Program-made: the position numbers and the translations under genes
Shown here: positions 42,094 through 49,924 of the stretch, one piece after another
Numbering within the stretch: position 1 is the stretch's first letter
How the letters are laid out: the number at the start of each line of letters is the position of its first letter
DNA from: Corynebacterium sp.
GTDB lineage: Bacteria; Actinomycetota; Actinomycetes; Mycobacteriales; Mycobacteriaceae
Length of the DNA stretch: 64,000 nt
Direction: 5' to 3'
Assembly (NCBI RefSeq): GCF_022712275.1
Contig: NZ_JALAGU010000052.1
Coordinates: forward strand, 1-64,000
Notes under the pieces: model-generated
What the model saw: the letters and a program-made list of their open reading frames with translations, nothing else
The model's database searches: none
What the model was told of the DNA's origin: nothing

Positions 42094-42713
42094 ACACCAT
42101 CACGGTTGTCGTCGTAGATGACGAGGCGCTCGTCGCCAGTTCCCTGTCCACCCTCCTCGGGCTGGAGGAGGATCTGGAGGTCCTCGCCACGCTCGGATCC
42201 GGCGAGGAGCTGCTGGACTGGTGGGATGCGGGCCACACCGCCGATGTGGTGGTCATGGACCTGCAGCTCGGCGGGATCGACGGGGTGGAGACCGCACGGC
42301 GGTTGGGGGAGAAGCCCGCCGGTACTGCAGGTGCCGCCGTGCTCATCGTCACCAGTCACGGCCGTCCCCGTCAGCTCAAGCAGGCGCTCGCCGCCGGAGT
42401 GCCCGGGTTCGTCCGCAAGACCTCCACCGCCGCAGAGTTCGCGGCCGGGGTGCGTACCGTCCACGCCGGACGCCGCTACCTCGACCCGGACCTCGCGGCC
42501 GCGGCGATCGGTGCCGGGGAATCCCCGCTGACCGAGCGGGAGGCCGAGGTCCTCGAAGCTGCGGGACGCGGCGGATCGGTCGAACGGATCGCCGCGGAGG
42601 TGCACCTGGCGTCCGGAACGACGCGGAACTACCTCTCCGCGGCGATGGGGAAGACCGGGGCGTCCACCCGCTTTGAGGCGTGGCGGATCGCCCGCGAGCG
42701 CGACTGGCTCTGA
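42090..42713 (+). CDS. NarL/FixJ-family response regulator
   Basis: 207 residues. The receiver has the acidic pair Asp10-Asp11, phospho-acceptor Asp57 in VVVMDLQLGG and Lys in VRKTST. The C-terminal LuxR-type helix-turn-helix has SPLTEREAEVLEAAGRGGSVERIAAEVHLASGTTRNYLS, in two parts, a standard sequence. Translation is coupled to the kinase. The GTGACA repeats upstream of the ABC genes are a plausible target. Confidence 0.92.
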   Translation: MNTITVVVVDDEALVASSLSTLLGLEEDLEVLATLGSGEELLDWWDAGHTADVVVMDLQLGGIDGVETARRLGEKPAGTAGAAVLIVTSHGRPRQLKQALAAGVPGFVRKTSTAAEFAAGVRTVHAGRRYLDPDLAAAAIGAGESPLTEREAEVLEAAGRGGSVERIAAEVHLASGTTRNYLSAAMGKTGASTRFEAWRIARERDWL

Positions 42714-42726
42714 GGCTGACCCCGGA

Positions 42727-43473
42727 CTACTTCTTCCGGCGCATCCGGCCGCGGCGTCGCGCCATGTCCCGGGCGAGCGTCATCGGACGCTGCAGTTTGC
42801 GCTGTGCGGCCCAGGACAGGTCCTGCGTGCCGGGGAGTTTCCAGCCCCGCCAGTAGGACAGGATCATCATCCCGGCGCCGAGTGCCGGGGCGACGATCAT
42901 ACCGATGAACAGCACAGGGACTTCCCCGGACACCCCGGACTCGTTGACCGACCAGATCCCCACCATCAGTGTGGCGGTCAGTGCCGCCGGGGTGGCGTAG
43001 AGCGTCGCCCCGCCGAAGATCTCCGGCACCGACCCGGTCATCACATCCCGGATCATGCCGCCGCCGACGACGGTGAGCACCCCGAGGAACAGTGCCGAGG
43101 ACCACGGGAGTCCGTTGGCCAGCGCCTTCGAGGATCCGGTCGCCGCCCAGACGCCCAGGACCACGGCGTCCCCGTGGACGCGGAAGATCTCCCATCCCCG
43201 CGAGTTCATGTGGATCGCCGTCGCCAGCACCGCGCCGACGAGTGCGAGGCCGAAATACCTCATGTCCTGCATTGCAGCCGGTGGTCCGTTGTCGATGAGC
43301 AGGTCGCGGATCATACCGCCGCCCAGGGCGGTGATGATCGCCAGGAAGATGATGCCGACGAAGTCGAAGTTGCGGGAGCGTGCGATCGTCGCGCCGATCA
43401 TCCCGTAAAGCACCACACCGGTCAGGTCCAGTACCGAGTAGACCGTCCTCACTGACGGATCGACGAAGTCCAT
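42727..43473 (-). CDS. TRIC/UPF0126-family membrane protein
   Basis: 248 residues with seven membrane segments and an internal repeat: AIITALGGGMIRDLLI in the first half and VLTVVGGGMIRDVMTG in the second, the signature of UPF0126 (bacterial TRIC-like channel) proteins. Bacterial relatives form trimeric cation or small-solute channels. The C-terminal ~30 residues are strongly basic. Minus-strand GATACT/TACTCT ends 6-8 bases before the ATG. It converges with the response regulator gene 13 bases away. Confidence 0.85.
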   Translation of the reverse strand: MDFVDPSVRTVYSVLDLTGVVLYGMIGATIARSRNFDFVGIIFLAIITALGGGMIRDLLIDNGPPAAMQDMRYFGLALVGAVLATAIHMNSRGWEIFRVHGDAVVLGVWAATGSSKALANGLPWSSALFLGVLTVVGGGMIRDVMTGSVPEIFGGATLYATPAALTATLMVGIWSVNESGVSGEVPVLFIGMIVAPALGAGMMILSYWRGWKLPGTQDLSWAAQRKLQRPMTLARDMARRRGRMRRKK

Positions 43474-43565
43474 GGCGTCAGAGTATCGGAGAGTTTCGGC
43501 ATCCTCAGTAGTCCCCTGCGGTCCCCGGACGGCAGAACTTTCCCCGTCCTCCTAAGATGGCGGGC

Positions 43566-44417
43566 ATGAGCCCCTTCTTTTCGGCGGACGACCTTCTCGC
43601 CGCCACCACCCGCGGCGACCGGATGATCATCCTCGACTCACACTGGGCGCCGCAGGACAACGCTTCCTGGGACGCCTACGTCTCGCAGCATATCCCCGGT
43701 GCCTTCTGGTGTGACCCCCTGCGCATGCTCGCCGGCACTCCGTCCCCGGAGACCGGACGCAACCCTCTGCCCAACCCGACGATGCTCCAGCACTTCGTCA
43801 CCGACTGGGGGATTTCAGCTGGTGTGCCGGTGCGGATCTACGATTCCGGCCGGATGTTCTGGGCCGCACGTGCCTGGTGGGTGCTGCGCTGGGCGGGGGT
43901 CGACGACGTGAAGATCATCGCCGGTGGAACACCCGCGTGGGAGGCGGCCGGCGGTGACGTCGCCGGCGGAATCGGATGCCTGCGCGGACGCGGCACCTTC
44001 GAGATCTCCACCGGCGGAATGCCGACCATCGAGCTCGAGGAACTCGACGACTGGGTCACGTCCGGCAACCTGCTTGTCGACGTCCGCGGCGAGGGACGTT
44101 TCATCGGACGCCGCGAACCCCACGACCGTCGCGCCGGGCACGTCCCGGGTGCGGTGAACTTCCCCGTCGAGCTGCTCCTGGAGACCGGTGGTGTCGCTGA
44201 TCCGGAGGTCGTGGCGGAGCGACTGGCACGCCGGGGGATCGGTGGACCGGACGGTGTCGATCCGTCGAAGGTCGCCGTCTACTCGGGGTCCGGTGTGGAT
44301 TCGGCGCTGTTCCTGGCTCTCATGGAGCACGCCGGGCTGCCCGGGGCGCGCCACTTCGTCGGCGGCTGGTCTCAGTGGGCCGGCAACCGGCATCTGCCGG
44401 TGGCACTCGGTGTGTGA
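43566..44417 (+). CDS. Two-domain rhodanese-like protein lacking the catalytic Cys
   Basis: 283 residues with tandem rhodanese domains (3-mercaptopyruvate/thiosulfate sulfurtransferase layout): HIPGAFWCDPL, RIYDSGRMFWAARAWWVLRW and WEAAGG in the first, LLVDVRGEGRFIGRREPHD, GHVPGAVNFPVELL and VAVYSGSGVDSALFLALM in the second. The active-site loop normally begins with Cys (CGSGVTA); here it is Ser240, so ordinary sulfurtransferase activity is unlikely. The ATG at 43566 is preferred because TAAGAT (43553-43558) ends seven bases upstream; an ATG three codons earlier lies within that box. Confidence 0.8.
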   Translation: MSPFFSADDLLAATTRGDRMIILDSHWAPQDNASWDAYVSQHIPGAFWCDPLRMLAGTPSPETGRNPLPNPTMLQHFVTDWGISAGVPVRIYDSGRMFWAARAWWVLRWAGVDDVKIIAGGTPAWEAAGGDVAGGIGCLRGRGTFEISTGGMPTIELEELDDWVTSGNLLVDVRGEGRFIGRREPHDRRAGHVPGAVNFPVELLLETGGVADPEVVAERLARRGIGGPDGVDPSKVAVYSGSGVDSALFLALMEHAGLPGARHFVGGWSQWAGNRHLPVALGV

Positions 44418-44477
44418 AACCCGTTAATCCGACCGTTTGTCAGGTGAACTGATCGGGGAGACCATATGCTGTCCCCC

Positions 44478-44996
44478 ATGGAACCCTTCGCCACCTCCGT
44501 TGCAGACGACGCTGCAGACACCCCCGCAGTCGTCCCCGACGGCCCCGTACTCCAGGTCGTCACCCCGATGTCCGGGACCGTGGCACCACTGGAGTCGGTC
44601 CCGGACCCCCGGTTCGCCTCCGGTGCGTTCGGGGCGGGCGTGGCCGTGATCCCGGACTACGACGTGGAACATGTCACCGTGGTCGCCCCGGTGAGTGGGG
44701 AGCTGCGGCGCCTCATGCCGCACTTCTTCCTCATCGTCACCGAGGCTGGCACCGCGGTGTACACCCAGCTCGGCATCGACACCGACATGCTCGACGGCAC
44801 CGGCTTCTCCCCGCACGCCACCGAGGGGCAGCAGGTGACCGTGGGGGAGCGGATCACGACCTACGCGCCCCGTCAGCTCGGGCGCCTCGGCTTCGACCCG
44901 CTGGTGCCGGTCGTCGCCATGCAGCAGAACGTCGTGGCTACCGGTCTTCTGCCGGGTGAGCCCTGCGAACCGGGGGACGTTCTTTTCGAGTTGTAG
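44478..44996 (+). CDS. IIA-Glc-like protein lacking the phospho-histidine
   Basis: 172 residues. The segments VVTPMSGTVAPLESVPDPRF, GAGVAVIP, VVAPVSGELRRL, LGIDTDMLDGTGF and GQQVTVGERI follow the glucose-specific PTS IIA fold throughout. The position of the phosphorylated His (VHFGIDTV in E. coli) is Gln97 here; the helper His is retained (His82 in MPHFF). A stand-alone, non-phosphorylatable IIA domain suggests a regulatory role. TATGCT ends seven bases before the ATG at 44478; the longer frame starts inside that box. Confidence 0.75.
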   Translation: MEPFATSVADDAADTPAVVPDGPVLQVVTPMSGTVAPLESVPDPRFASGAFGAGVAVIPDYDVEHVTVVAPVSGELRRLMPHFFLIVTEAGTAVYTQLGIDTDMLDGTGFSPHATEGQQVTVGERITTYAPRQLGRLGFDPLVPVVAMQQNVVATGLLPGEPCEPGDVLFEL

Positions 44997-45014
44997 ACGT
45001 GGCACACTGGGGAC

Positions 45015-45521
45015 ATGCTGCGCCGATTCACCTCCACTGCAGCGGCCTTCCTCATGCTCATCGCCATGACCAGGGTCGCCGAGCGACTCGACGCCGACTA
45101 TGTCTCGGCCGTGTTCTACGGCTTCTTCGTCATCGAGCTGCTCCTGTTCATGGTCGGTGTGGTGGGCACCGAGCGTGGCTACTTCGGTCCGCGGCGCCAT
45201 CCCGTCAACCGGATGTTCATCGCCTTCAGCTGGGTCGGTGTCATCGGCGCGCTGGTCACCATGGTGGTACAGGGGCCGGGTGGGGGAAATCCGTTGTGGA
45301 TCGCAGTCATCAGCGGGGCATCCATGTTCACCGGTGGTATGGCGGCGGCGGTGCTGGCCGTGTCCGGCTCTCCGTGGCGCGACCTGCTGTACTCCCGGCG
45401 CTTCAACGGGGACCGTCCGGATGCCGACACGGAATCAGATGCCGTGCCGCTTCGCGATGATCCCGTGCATGGCGTCCCGCGGGAGCAGGCGGGACGCCGG
45501 AAAAGCGATACCGGCGCTTGA
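45015..45521 (+). CDS. Small membrane protein of unknown function
   Basis: 168 residues with four hydrophobic segments between residues 5 and 125 (STAAAFLMLIAM, VFYGFFVIELLLFMVGVVG, FIAFSWVGVIGALVTMVV, GASMFTGGMAAAVLAVSG) and a polar C-terminal tail. No family recognised. CACACT ends six bases before the ATG. The last 87 bases, encoding the tail, overlap the convergent SDR gene, so the tail is constrained by two reading frames. Confidence 0.65.
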   Translation: MLRRFTSTAAAFLMLIAMTRVAERLDADYVSAVFYGFFVIELLLFMVGVVGTERGYFGPRRHPVNRMFIAFSWVGVIGALVTMVVQGPGGGNPLWIAVISGASMFTGGMAAAVLAVSGSPWRDLLYSRRFNGDRPDADTESDAVPLRDDPVHGVPREQAGRRKSDTGA

Positions 45522-46316
45522 ACCGGCGGCGTACAGCGGCTTCGGCCGGGGGTCGGTGACCGCCTCCATGATCTCGTCGGCGACCTCGTCGGCGGAGATG
45601 CCCTTGGCCTCGTTGGCGTTGAGGTTCTTCAGCATGGTGCCGAATTCGTCGGAGTAGGGGCCCTGTTTGTCGATGTAGACGGTGCGGCGCTGGGAAATGC
45701 CGGTGTCGATCGCACCGGGTTCCATGACGGAGACTCCGATGCCGAAGGGGCGGAGTTCCCGTCGGGCGGAGAATCCGAAGGCCTTCACCGCGGCCTTCGA
45801 GGCCCCGTAGGAACCGCGGTGGGCCAGGGGGAAGCTGCCGAGCATCGAGCCGACGAAGACGATCCGGCCGCTGCCCTGGTCACGCATGGCGGGCAGGAGC
45901 TTCTGGGTGACCTCGACCTGGCCGATGACGTTGATCTGGAACAGACGCGTCATCGCGTCATGCGGCAGTTCCTCCAGTGGGCCGTTCTGGGACTCGCCGG
46001 CATTGTTGACCAGTACAGAGACTGTGCCTGCCCTGATCTTCTCAAGCTCACCCGGGAGCCGGTCGATGCTCGCCGGGTCGGAGAGGTCGAGGGGGACGAG
46101 GGTGACCTCCTCCGGGGTGTTCGCCACCGAGTGGAGGGACCCCGGATTGCGCGAGGTGCCGATGACGCGGAAACCGGCTTTCACCAGAGCTGTCGCCGTG
46201 GCCCGGCCGATGCCGGAGGTGGCTCCGGTGACAAGGGCGGTGTCTCCGGGGCCGACGGTGGGCAGCTCCGGAGTGCTGAAGCGGGAGAAGGGGTTGCGGA
46301 GGCGTCGTTTCGTCAT
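45435..46316 (-). CDS. Short-chain dehydrogenase/reductase
   Basis: 293 residues. TALVTGATSGIGRATATALV is the nucleotide-binding motif, SVLVNNAGES the NAG motif, and SYGASKAAVKAF the catalytic Tyr-Lys segment, all of the classical SDR type. Substrate unknown. The start at 46316 fits the family N-terminus with a short basic extension; AACAAT ends six bases upstream. The coding end overlaps the convergent membrane protein gene. Confidence 0.88.
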   Translation of the reverse strand: MTKRRLRNPFSRFSTPELPTVGPGDTALVTGATSGIGRATATALVKAGFRVIGTSRNPGSLHSVANTPEEVTLVPLDLSDPASIDRLPGELEKIRAGTVSVLVNNAGESQNGPLEELPHDAMTRLFQINVIGQVEVTQKLLPAMRDQGSGRIVFVGSMLGSFPLAHRGSYGASKAAVKAFGFSARRELRPFGIGVSVMEPGAIDTGISQRRTVYIDKQGPYSDEFGTMLKNLNANEAKGISADEVADEIMEAVTDPRPKPLYAAGSSAGIAFPASRLLPRDAMHGIIAKRHGI

Positions 46317-46663
46317 ACTTACATTGTTACCTGCACGCGGGCTCCGGTGGGGTGAAGCCGTGGTTGCGACGGTGGTGGCGGTCGGAGGCTGACAGACGGT
46401 CACTGCGGTGGAGCGTCAGAAAGTGTTACCGGTTTTCATCGGTAGTACTTTTGGCGACCTGCTTTTGGCGACCTGGGGAAATGCCGAAATGAGGTGCTGT
46501 CTCCTGGTAACACTTTTCCGGGACAGGGGCGGACGGGAGTCAGAAAGGGAGCCGGTCGGGGGGGAGGTCCCGCCGTTCGACGTGTTCCACGTCACCGCAC
46601 CGGTTATACTGACCTCCGCACGAACTCAAGCGCGATCCACAACTGAATGCGCCGCTCGTAACC
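46317..46663. other. Gap between the SDR gene and the glycine riboswitch
   Basis: About 350 bases with no credible gene. It contains a 96-bp inverted-repeat element with an internal tandem duplication (46420-46515) and the promoter of the gcv operon: TATACT at 46605-46610 with no good -35 box, so transcription would start near 46617. Confidence 0.55.
46420..46515. repeat. 96-bp element bounded by 11-bp inverted repeats
   Basis: AAAGTGTTACC (46420-46430) and GGTAACACTTT (46505-46515) are perfect complements. Inside, CTTTTGGCGACCTG is present twice in tandem (46448-46461 and 46462-46475). No target-site duplication was found. It may be a MITE-like remnant or a regulatory hairpin. Confidence 0.6.
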
Positions 46664-46905
46664 GTGGTGGGAGAGATCGGCTCTGGCGTCAGGGAAACCT
46701 GGCACCAACCGGCCGCCGTAGGAGCAAACACCTCCCCGTCAGACACTCTCAGGCACCCGTACCGCCATGGTGAGGCAACTCTGGAAAGAGCAGGTCACCG
46801 TCGTCCGTGACCCGCCGCCGAAGGAGAAAGGCACCCTCGAAAGCACACCAGCGTGGTCATGCTGAAGCTCTCAGGCACCATCGACAGAGTGGGGAGGACT
46901 ACCAT
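46664..46905 (+). ncRNA. Tandem glycine riboswitch
   Basis: Two aptamers are visible in series. The first has GGGAGAG (46669-46675), CGCCGTAGGAGCAA (46714 onward) and CTCTCAGGCA (46746-46755). The linker holds CTCTGGAAAGAG. The second has CGCCGAAGGAG (46816-46826) and CTCTCAGGCA (46868-46877). These are the conserved cores of the gcvT-type glycine riboswitch. It stands directly before gcvP, so the cleavage system is expected to be switched on when glycine is plentiful. Confidence 0.9.
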
Positions 46906-46957
46906 CCACAGCACCCTCCGTGCGTCGGGGCTCAGCCCTGCGCAGGAAGAAGAAGAC

Positions 46958-49924
46958 ATGGCAGCCCCCCATTTCCGTCGGCACATCGGCCCGAACGCCA
47001 CCGACACCCAGGCCATCCTCGACACCCTCGGCTACGAGAGCACTGAAGCGCTCGCCGCCGCCGCGGTCCCGGCGTCCATCGCCCAGACCGCCCCGATCGG
47101 CCTCGCCCCCGCCCTCGACGAGCAGGACGCCCTGGCGACCCTCAAGGGCTTCGCCGGCAAGAACACGCTGAAGAAGCAGCTCATCGGCGCCGGCTACTAC
47201 GACACGGTCACCCCGGCGGTCATCCGCCGCAACATCGTCGAGAACCCCGCCTGGTACACCGCCTACACCCCGTACCAGCCGGAGATCTCCCAGGGCCGTC
47301 TCGAGGCCCTGCTGAACTTCCAGACCATGGTCGAGGACCTCACCGGCCTGCCGATCGCCGGTGCATCCCTGCTCGACGAGGCCACCGCCGTCGCCGAGGC
47401 CACCCAGATGATGGCCCGCCAGAACGCGAAGGCCGCGAAGAAGGGCGGCGTCGTCCTGCTGGACGAGGCCCTGCACGATTCCAGCCTCAACATCACCCTC
47501 GCCCGCGCCGCCGCCGCCGACATCCCCGTGGTCATCACCACCGTGGACGCCGCCTCCGTGGCGGCTCTGGACGCAGAGGGCACCGTGATCGTCGGCGCCG
47601 TGATCTCCAACCCGGCCACCACCGGTGAACTCCGCGCCGACCTCCCCGAGGTTATCGCCGCAGTCCACGACCGTGGCGGACTCGTCACCGTCGCCGCCGA
47701 CCTGCTGGCCCAGGTCCTCGTCCAGTCTCCGGGCGAGGCCGGTGCCGACATCGCCGTGGGCTCCGCCCAGCGCTTCGGCGTCCCGCTGTTCTTCGGTGGC
47801 CCGCACGCCGCCTTCCTGGCCTGCCGCGCCGAGTACCAGCGCAAGATGCCCGGCCGCATCGTCGGTGTCTCCGTCGACGCCGACGGCACCCCGGCATACC
47901 GTCTCGCCCTGCAGACCCGTGAGCAGCACATCCGCCGTGACAAGGCGACCTCGAACATCTGCACCGCCCAGGCACTGCTCGCCGTCGTCGCCAGCTTCTA
48001 CGCCGTCTGGCACGGTCCGGCCGGCCTGCGCGCCATCGCTTCCGAGCTCCACGGCCGCGCCGTCGCCCTGGCCGTCGGTCTCACCGGTGAGGGCCTGACC
48101 CTGGCCTCCGACCTCTTCTTCGACACCGTCACCGTCGAGGTCACCGATGCCGCCTCGGTCGTCGCCGCCGCCTGCGACGAGGGCTTCAACCTGCGCCTCG
48201 TCGACGAGACCCACGTCGGTGTCTCCGTGGGTGAGTCCACCACCGACGAGGACGTCGCCGCCCTGGTCCGCGTCATCGCCGGTGCCCATACCACGGTCGA
48301 CACCTCCGCTTTCGAGCCGGAGAACGGACCGCTCGGTGGTGAGGACAGCATCCTGCGCACCGATGAGATCCTCACCCACCCGGTCTTCCACTCGGTCTCC
48401 TCCGAGACCCAGATGATGCGCTACATGCGTCGCCTGGCCGACCGTGACCTGGCTCTGGACCGCACGATGATCCCGCTGGGCTCCTGCACCATGAAGCTCA
48501 ACGCCGCGATCTCCATGGAGCCGATCACCTGGCCGGAGTTCGCCGGCATCCACCCGCTGGTCCCCGCCGAGCAGGCCACCGGCTGGCTCGAGCTCATCGA
48601 GGACCTGGAGGAGCGGCTCGCGAAGATCACCGGCTACGCCGCGGTCTCCGTCCAGCCGAACGCCGGTTCGCAGGGTGAGTTCGCCGGTCTGCTGGCGATC
48701 CGCCGCTACCACCTCGCCAACGGCGACGACCAGCGCACCCTGGTGCTCATCCCGGCGTCCGCCCACGGCACCAACGCCGCCTCCGCCGCACTCGCCGGTC
48801 TGGGTGTGGTCGCCGTGAAGAACGCCGGGGACGGGTCCATCGACCTGGACGACCTCGACGCGAAGATCGCGAAGTACAGCGACCGGATCGCCGGCATCAT
48901 GATCACCTACCCGTCCACCCACGGTGTCTTCGAGGAGCACGTCGGCCAGGTCTGCGAGAAGGTCCACGCCACCGGCGGCCAGGTCTACATCGACGGTGCG
49001 AACCTCAACGCCCTGGTCGGTCTCGCACAGCCGGGTGTCTTCGGCGGCGACGTCAGCCACCTCAACCTGCACAAGACCTTCACCATCCCCCACGGTGGCG
49101 GTGGCCCGGGTGTCGGCCCGGTGTGTGTCGCCGAGCACCTCATCCCGTTCCTGCCGACCGACCCGTGGAACGACCCGACGGTCGCCCCCGGCGTCCAGGA
49201 GGGACGCCCGGTCTCCGCGGCGACCTACGGTTCCGCCGGCGTCCTGCCGATCTCCTGGACCTACATCGCGATGATGGGTGACGAGGGGCTGACTGAGGCG
49301 TCCCGCATGGCGCTGGTCAATGCGAACTACATCTCCGCGCAGCTCGCGGACACCGTCCCCACGCTCTACACCGGTGAGAACGGTCTTGTCGGCCACGAGT
49401 GCATCCTCGACCTGCGGGAGCTGACCAAGCAGTCGGGCGTGACCGCCGCGGACGTCTCCAAGCGCCTCATGGACTTCGGCTTCCACGCCCCGACCCTGGC
49501 CTTCCCGGTCACCGGGACGCTCATGGTCGAGCCGACCGAGTCCGAGGACAAGGGCGAACTGGACCGCTTCATCACCGCGATGAAGACCATCCGCGCCGAA
49601 ATCGACGAGATCATCGCCGGTGACGTCGCCGTGGAGGACTCGGTCCTGCGCCACGCGCCGTTCACCGTGGAGTCCGTCGTCCGCGACGATTTCGAGGACG
49701 CCGTCTCCGGTGGTCACTTCTCCCGTACCAAGGCCGCCTTCCCGGTCGCTACGCTGCGCCGGGACAAGTACTTCCCGGCGACCCGCCGCATCGACGACGC
49801 CTACGGCGACCGCAACCTGGTCTGCTCCTGCCCGCCGCTGGACGCCTTCGACATCGAGTCCGACACCGAGTCCGACACCGAGTCCGACACCGACTCCGAT
49901 TCAGAGAGCGAGAACAATGAGTAA
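46958..49924 (+). CDS. gcvP: Glycine dehydrogenase (decarboxylating), P-protein
   Basis: 988 residues, the single-chain form with two PLP-fold halves. FRRHIGPNATDTQAILDTLGYES opens it; the PLP lysine is Lys706 in LNLHKTFTIPHGGGGPG. It decarboxylates glycine and passes the methylamine group to lipoyl-GcvH. AGGAAG lies upstream of the ATG at 46958; the longer frame runs back into the riboswitch. The C-terminus carries an unusual Ser-Asp-Thr-Glu tail (SDTE repeats) encoded by a 12-bp tandem repeat. The gcvT start lies inside its last codons. Confidence 0.97.
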   Translation: MAAPHFRRHIGPNATDTQAILDTLGYESTEALAAAAVPASIAQTAPIGLAPALDEQDALATLKGFAGKNTLKKQLIGAGYYDTVTPAVIRRNIVENPAWYTAYTPYQPEISQGRLEALLNFQTMVEDLTGLPIAGASLLDEATAVAEATQMMARQNAKAAKKGGVVLLDEALHDSSLNITLARAAAADIPVVITTVDAASVAALDAEGTVIVGAVISNPATTGELRADLPEVIAAVHDRGGLVTVAADLLAQVLVQSPGEAGADIAVGSAQRFGVPLFFGGPHAAFLACRAEYQRKMPGRIVGVSVDADGTPAYRLALQTREQHIRRDKATSNICTAQALLAVVASFYAVWHGPAGLRAIASELHGRAVALAVGLTGEGLTLASDLFFDTVTVEVTDAASVVAAACDEGFNLRLVDETHVGVSVGESTTDEDVAALVRVIAGAHTTVDTSAFEPENGPLGGEDSILRTDEILTHPVFHSVSSETQMMRYMRRLADRDLALDRTMIPLGSCTMKLNAAISMEPITWPEFAGIHPLVPAEQATGWLELIEDLEERLAKITGYAAVSVQPNAGSQGEFAGLLAIRRYHLANGDDQRTLVLIPASAHGTNAASAALAGLGVVAVKNAGDGSIDLDDLDAKIAKYSDRIAGIMITYPSTHGVFEEHVGQVCEKVHATGGQVYIDGANLNALVGLAQPGVFGGDVSHLNLHKTFTIPHGGGGPGVGPVCVAEHLIPFLPTDPWNDPTVAPGVQEGRPVSAATYGSAGVLPISWTYIAMMGDEGLTEASRMALVNANYISAQLADTVPTLYTGENGLVGHECILDLRELTKQSGVTAADVSKRLMDFGFHAPTLAFPVTGTLMVEPTESEDKGELDRFITAMKTIRAEIDEIIAGDVAVEDSVLRHAPFTVESVVRDDFEDAVSGGHFSRTKAAFPVATLRRDKYFPATRRIDDAYGDRNLVCSCPPLDAFDIESDTESDTESDTDSDSESENNE
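49856..49891 (+). repeat. 12-bp tandem repeat in the gcvP 3' end
   Basis: GAGTCCGACACC occurs three times in perfect tandem (49856-49867, 49868-49879, 49880-49891), encoding Glu-Ser-Asp-Thr repeats. A change of copy number would keep the frame and only alter the tail length. Confidence 0.9.

Noticed and set aside
44437..44470. TTGTCA as -35 for the IIA-like gene
   Set aside because: The distance to TATGCT is 22 bp, outside the usual range.
46871..49717. 948-codon minus-strand frame
   Set aside because: Antisense to gcvP with low-complexity composition.
49856..49891. Short CRISPR-like repeat
   Set aside because: The units are directly adjacent without spacers and lie in frame within gcvP.
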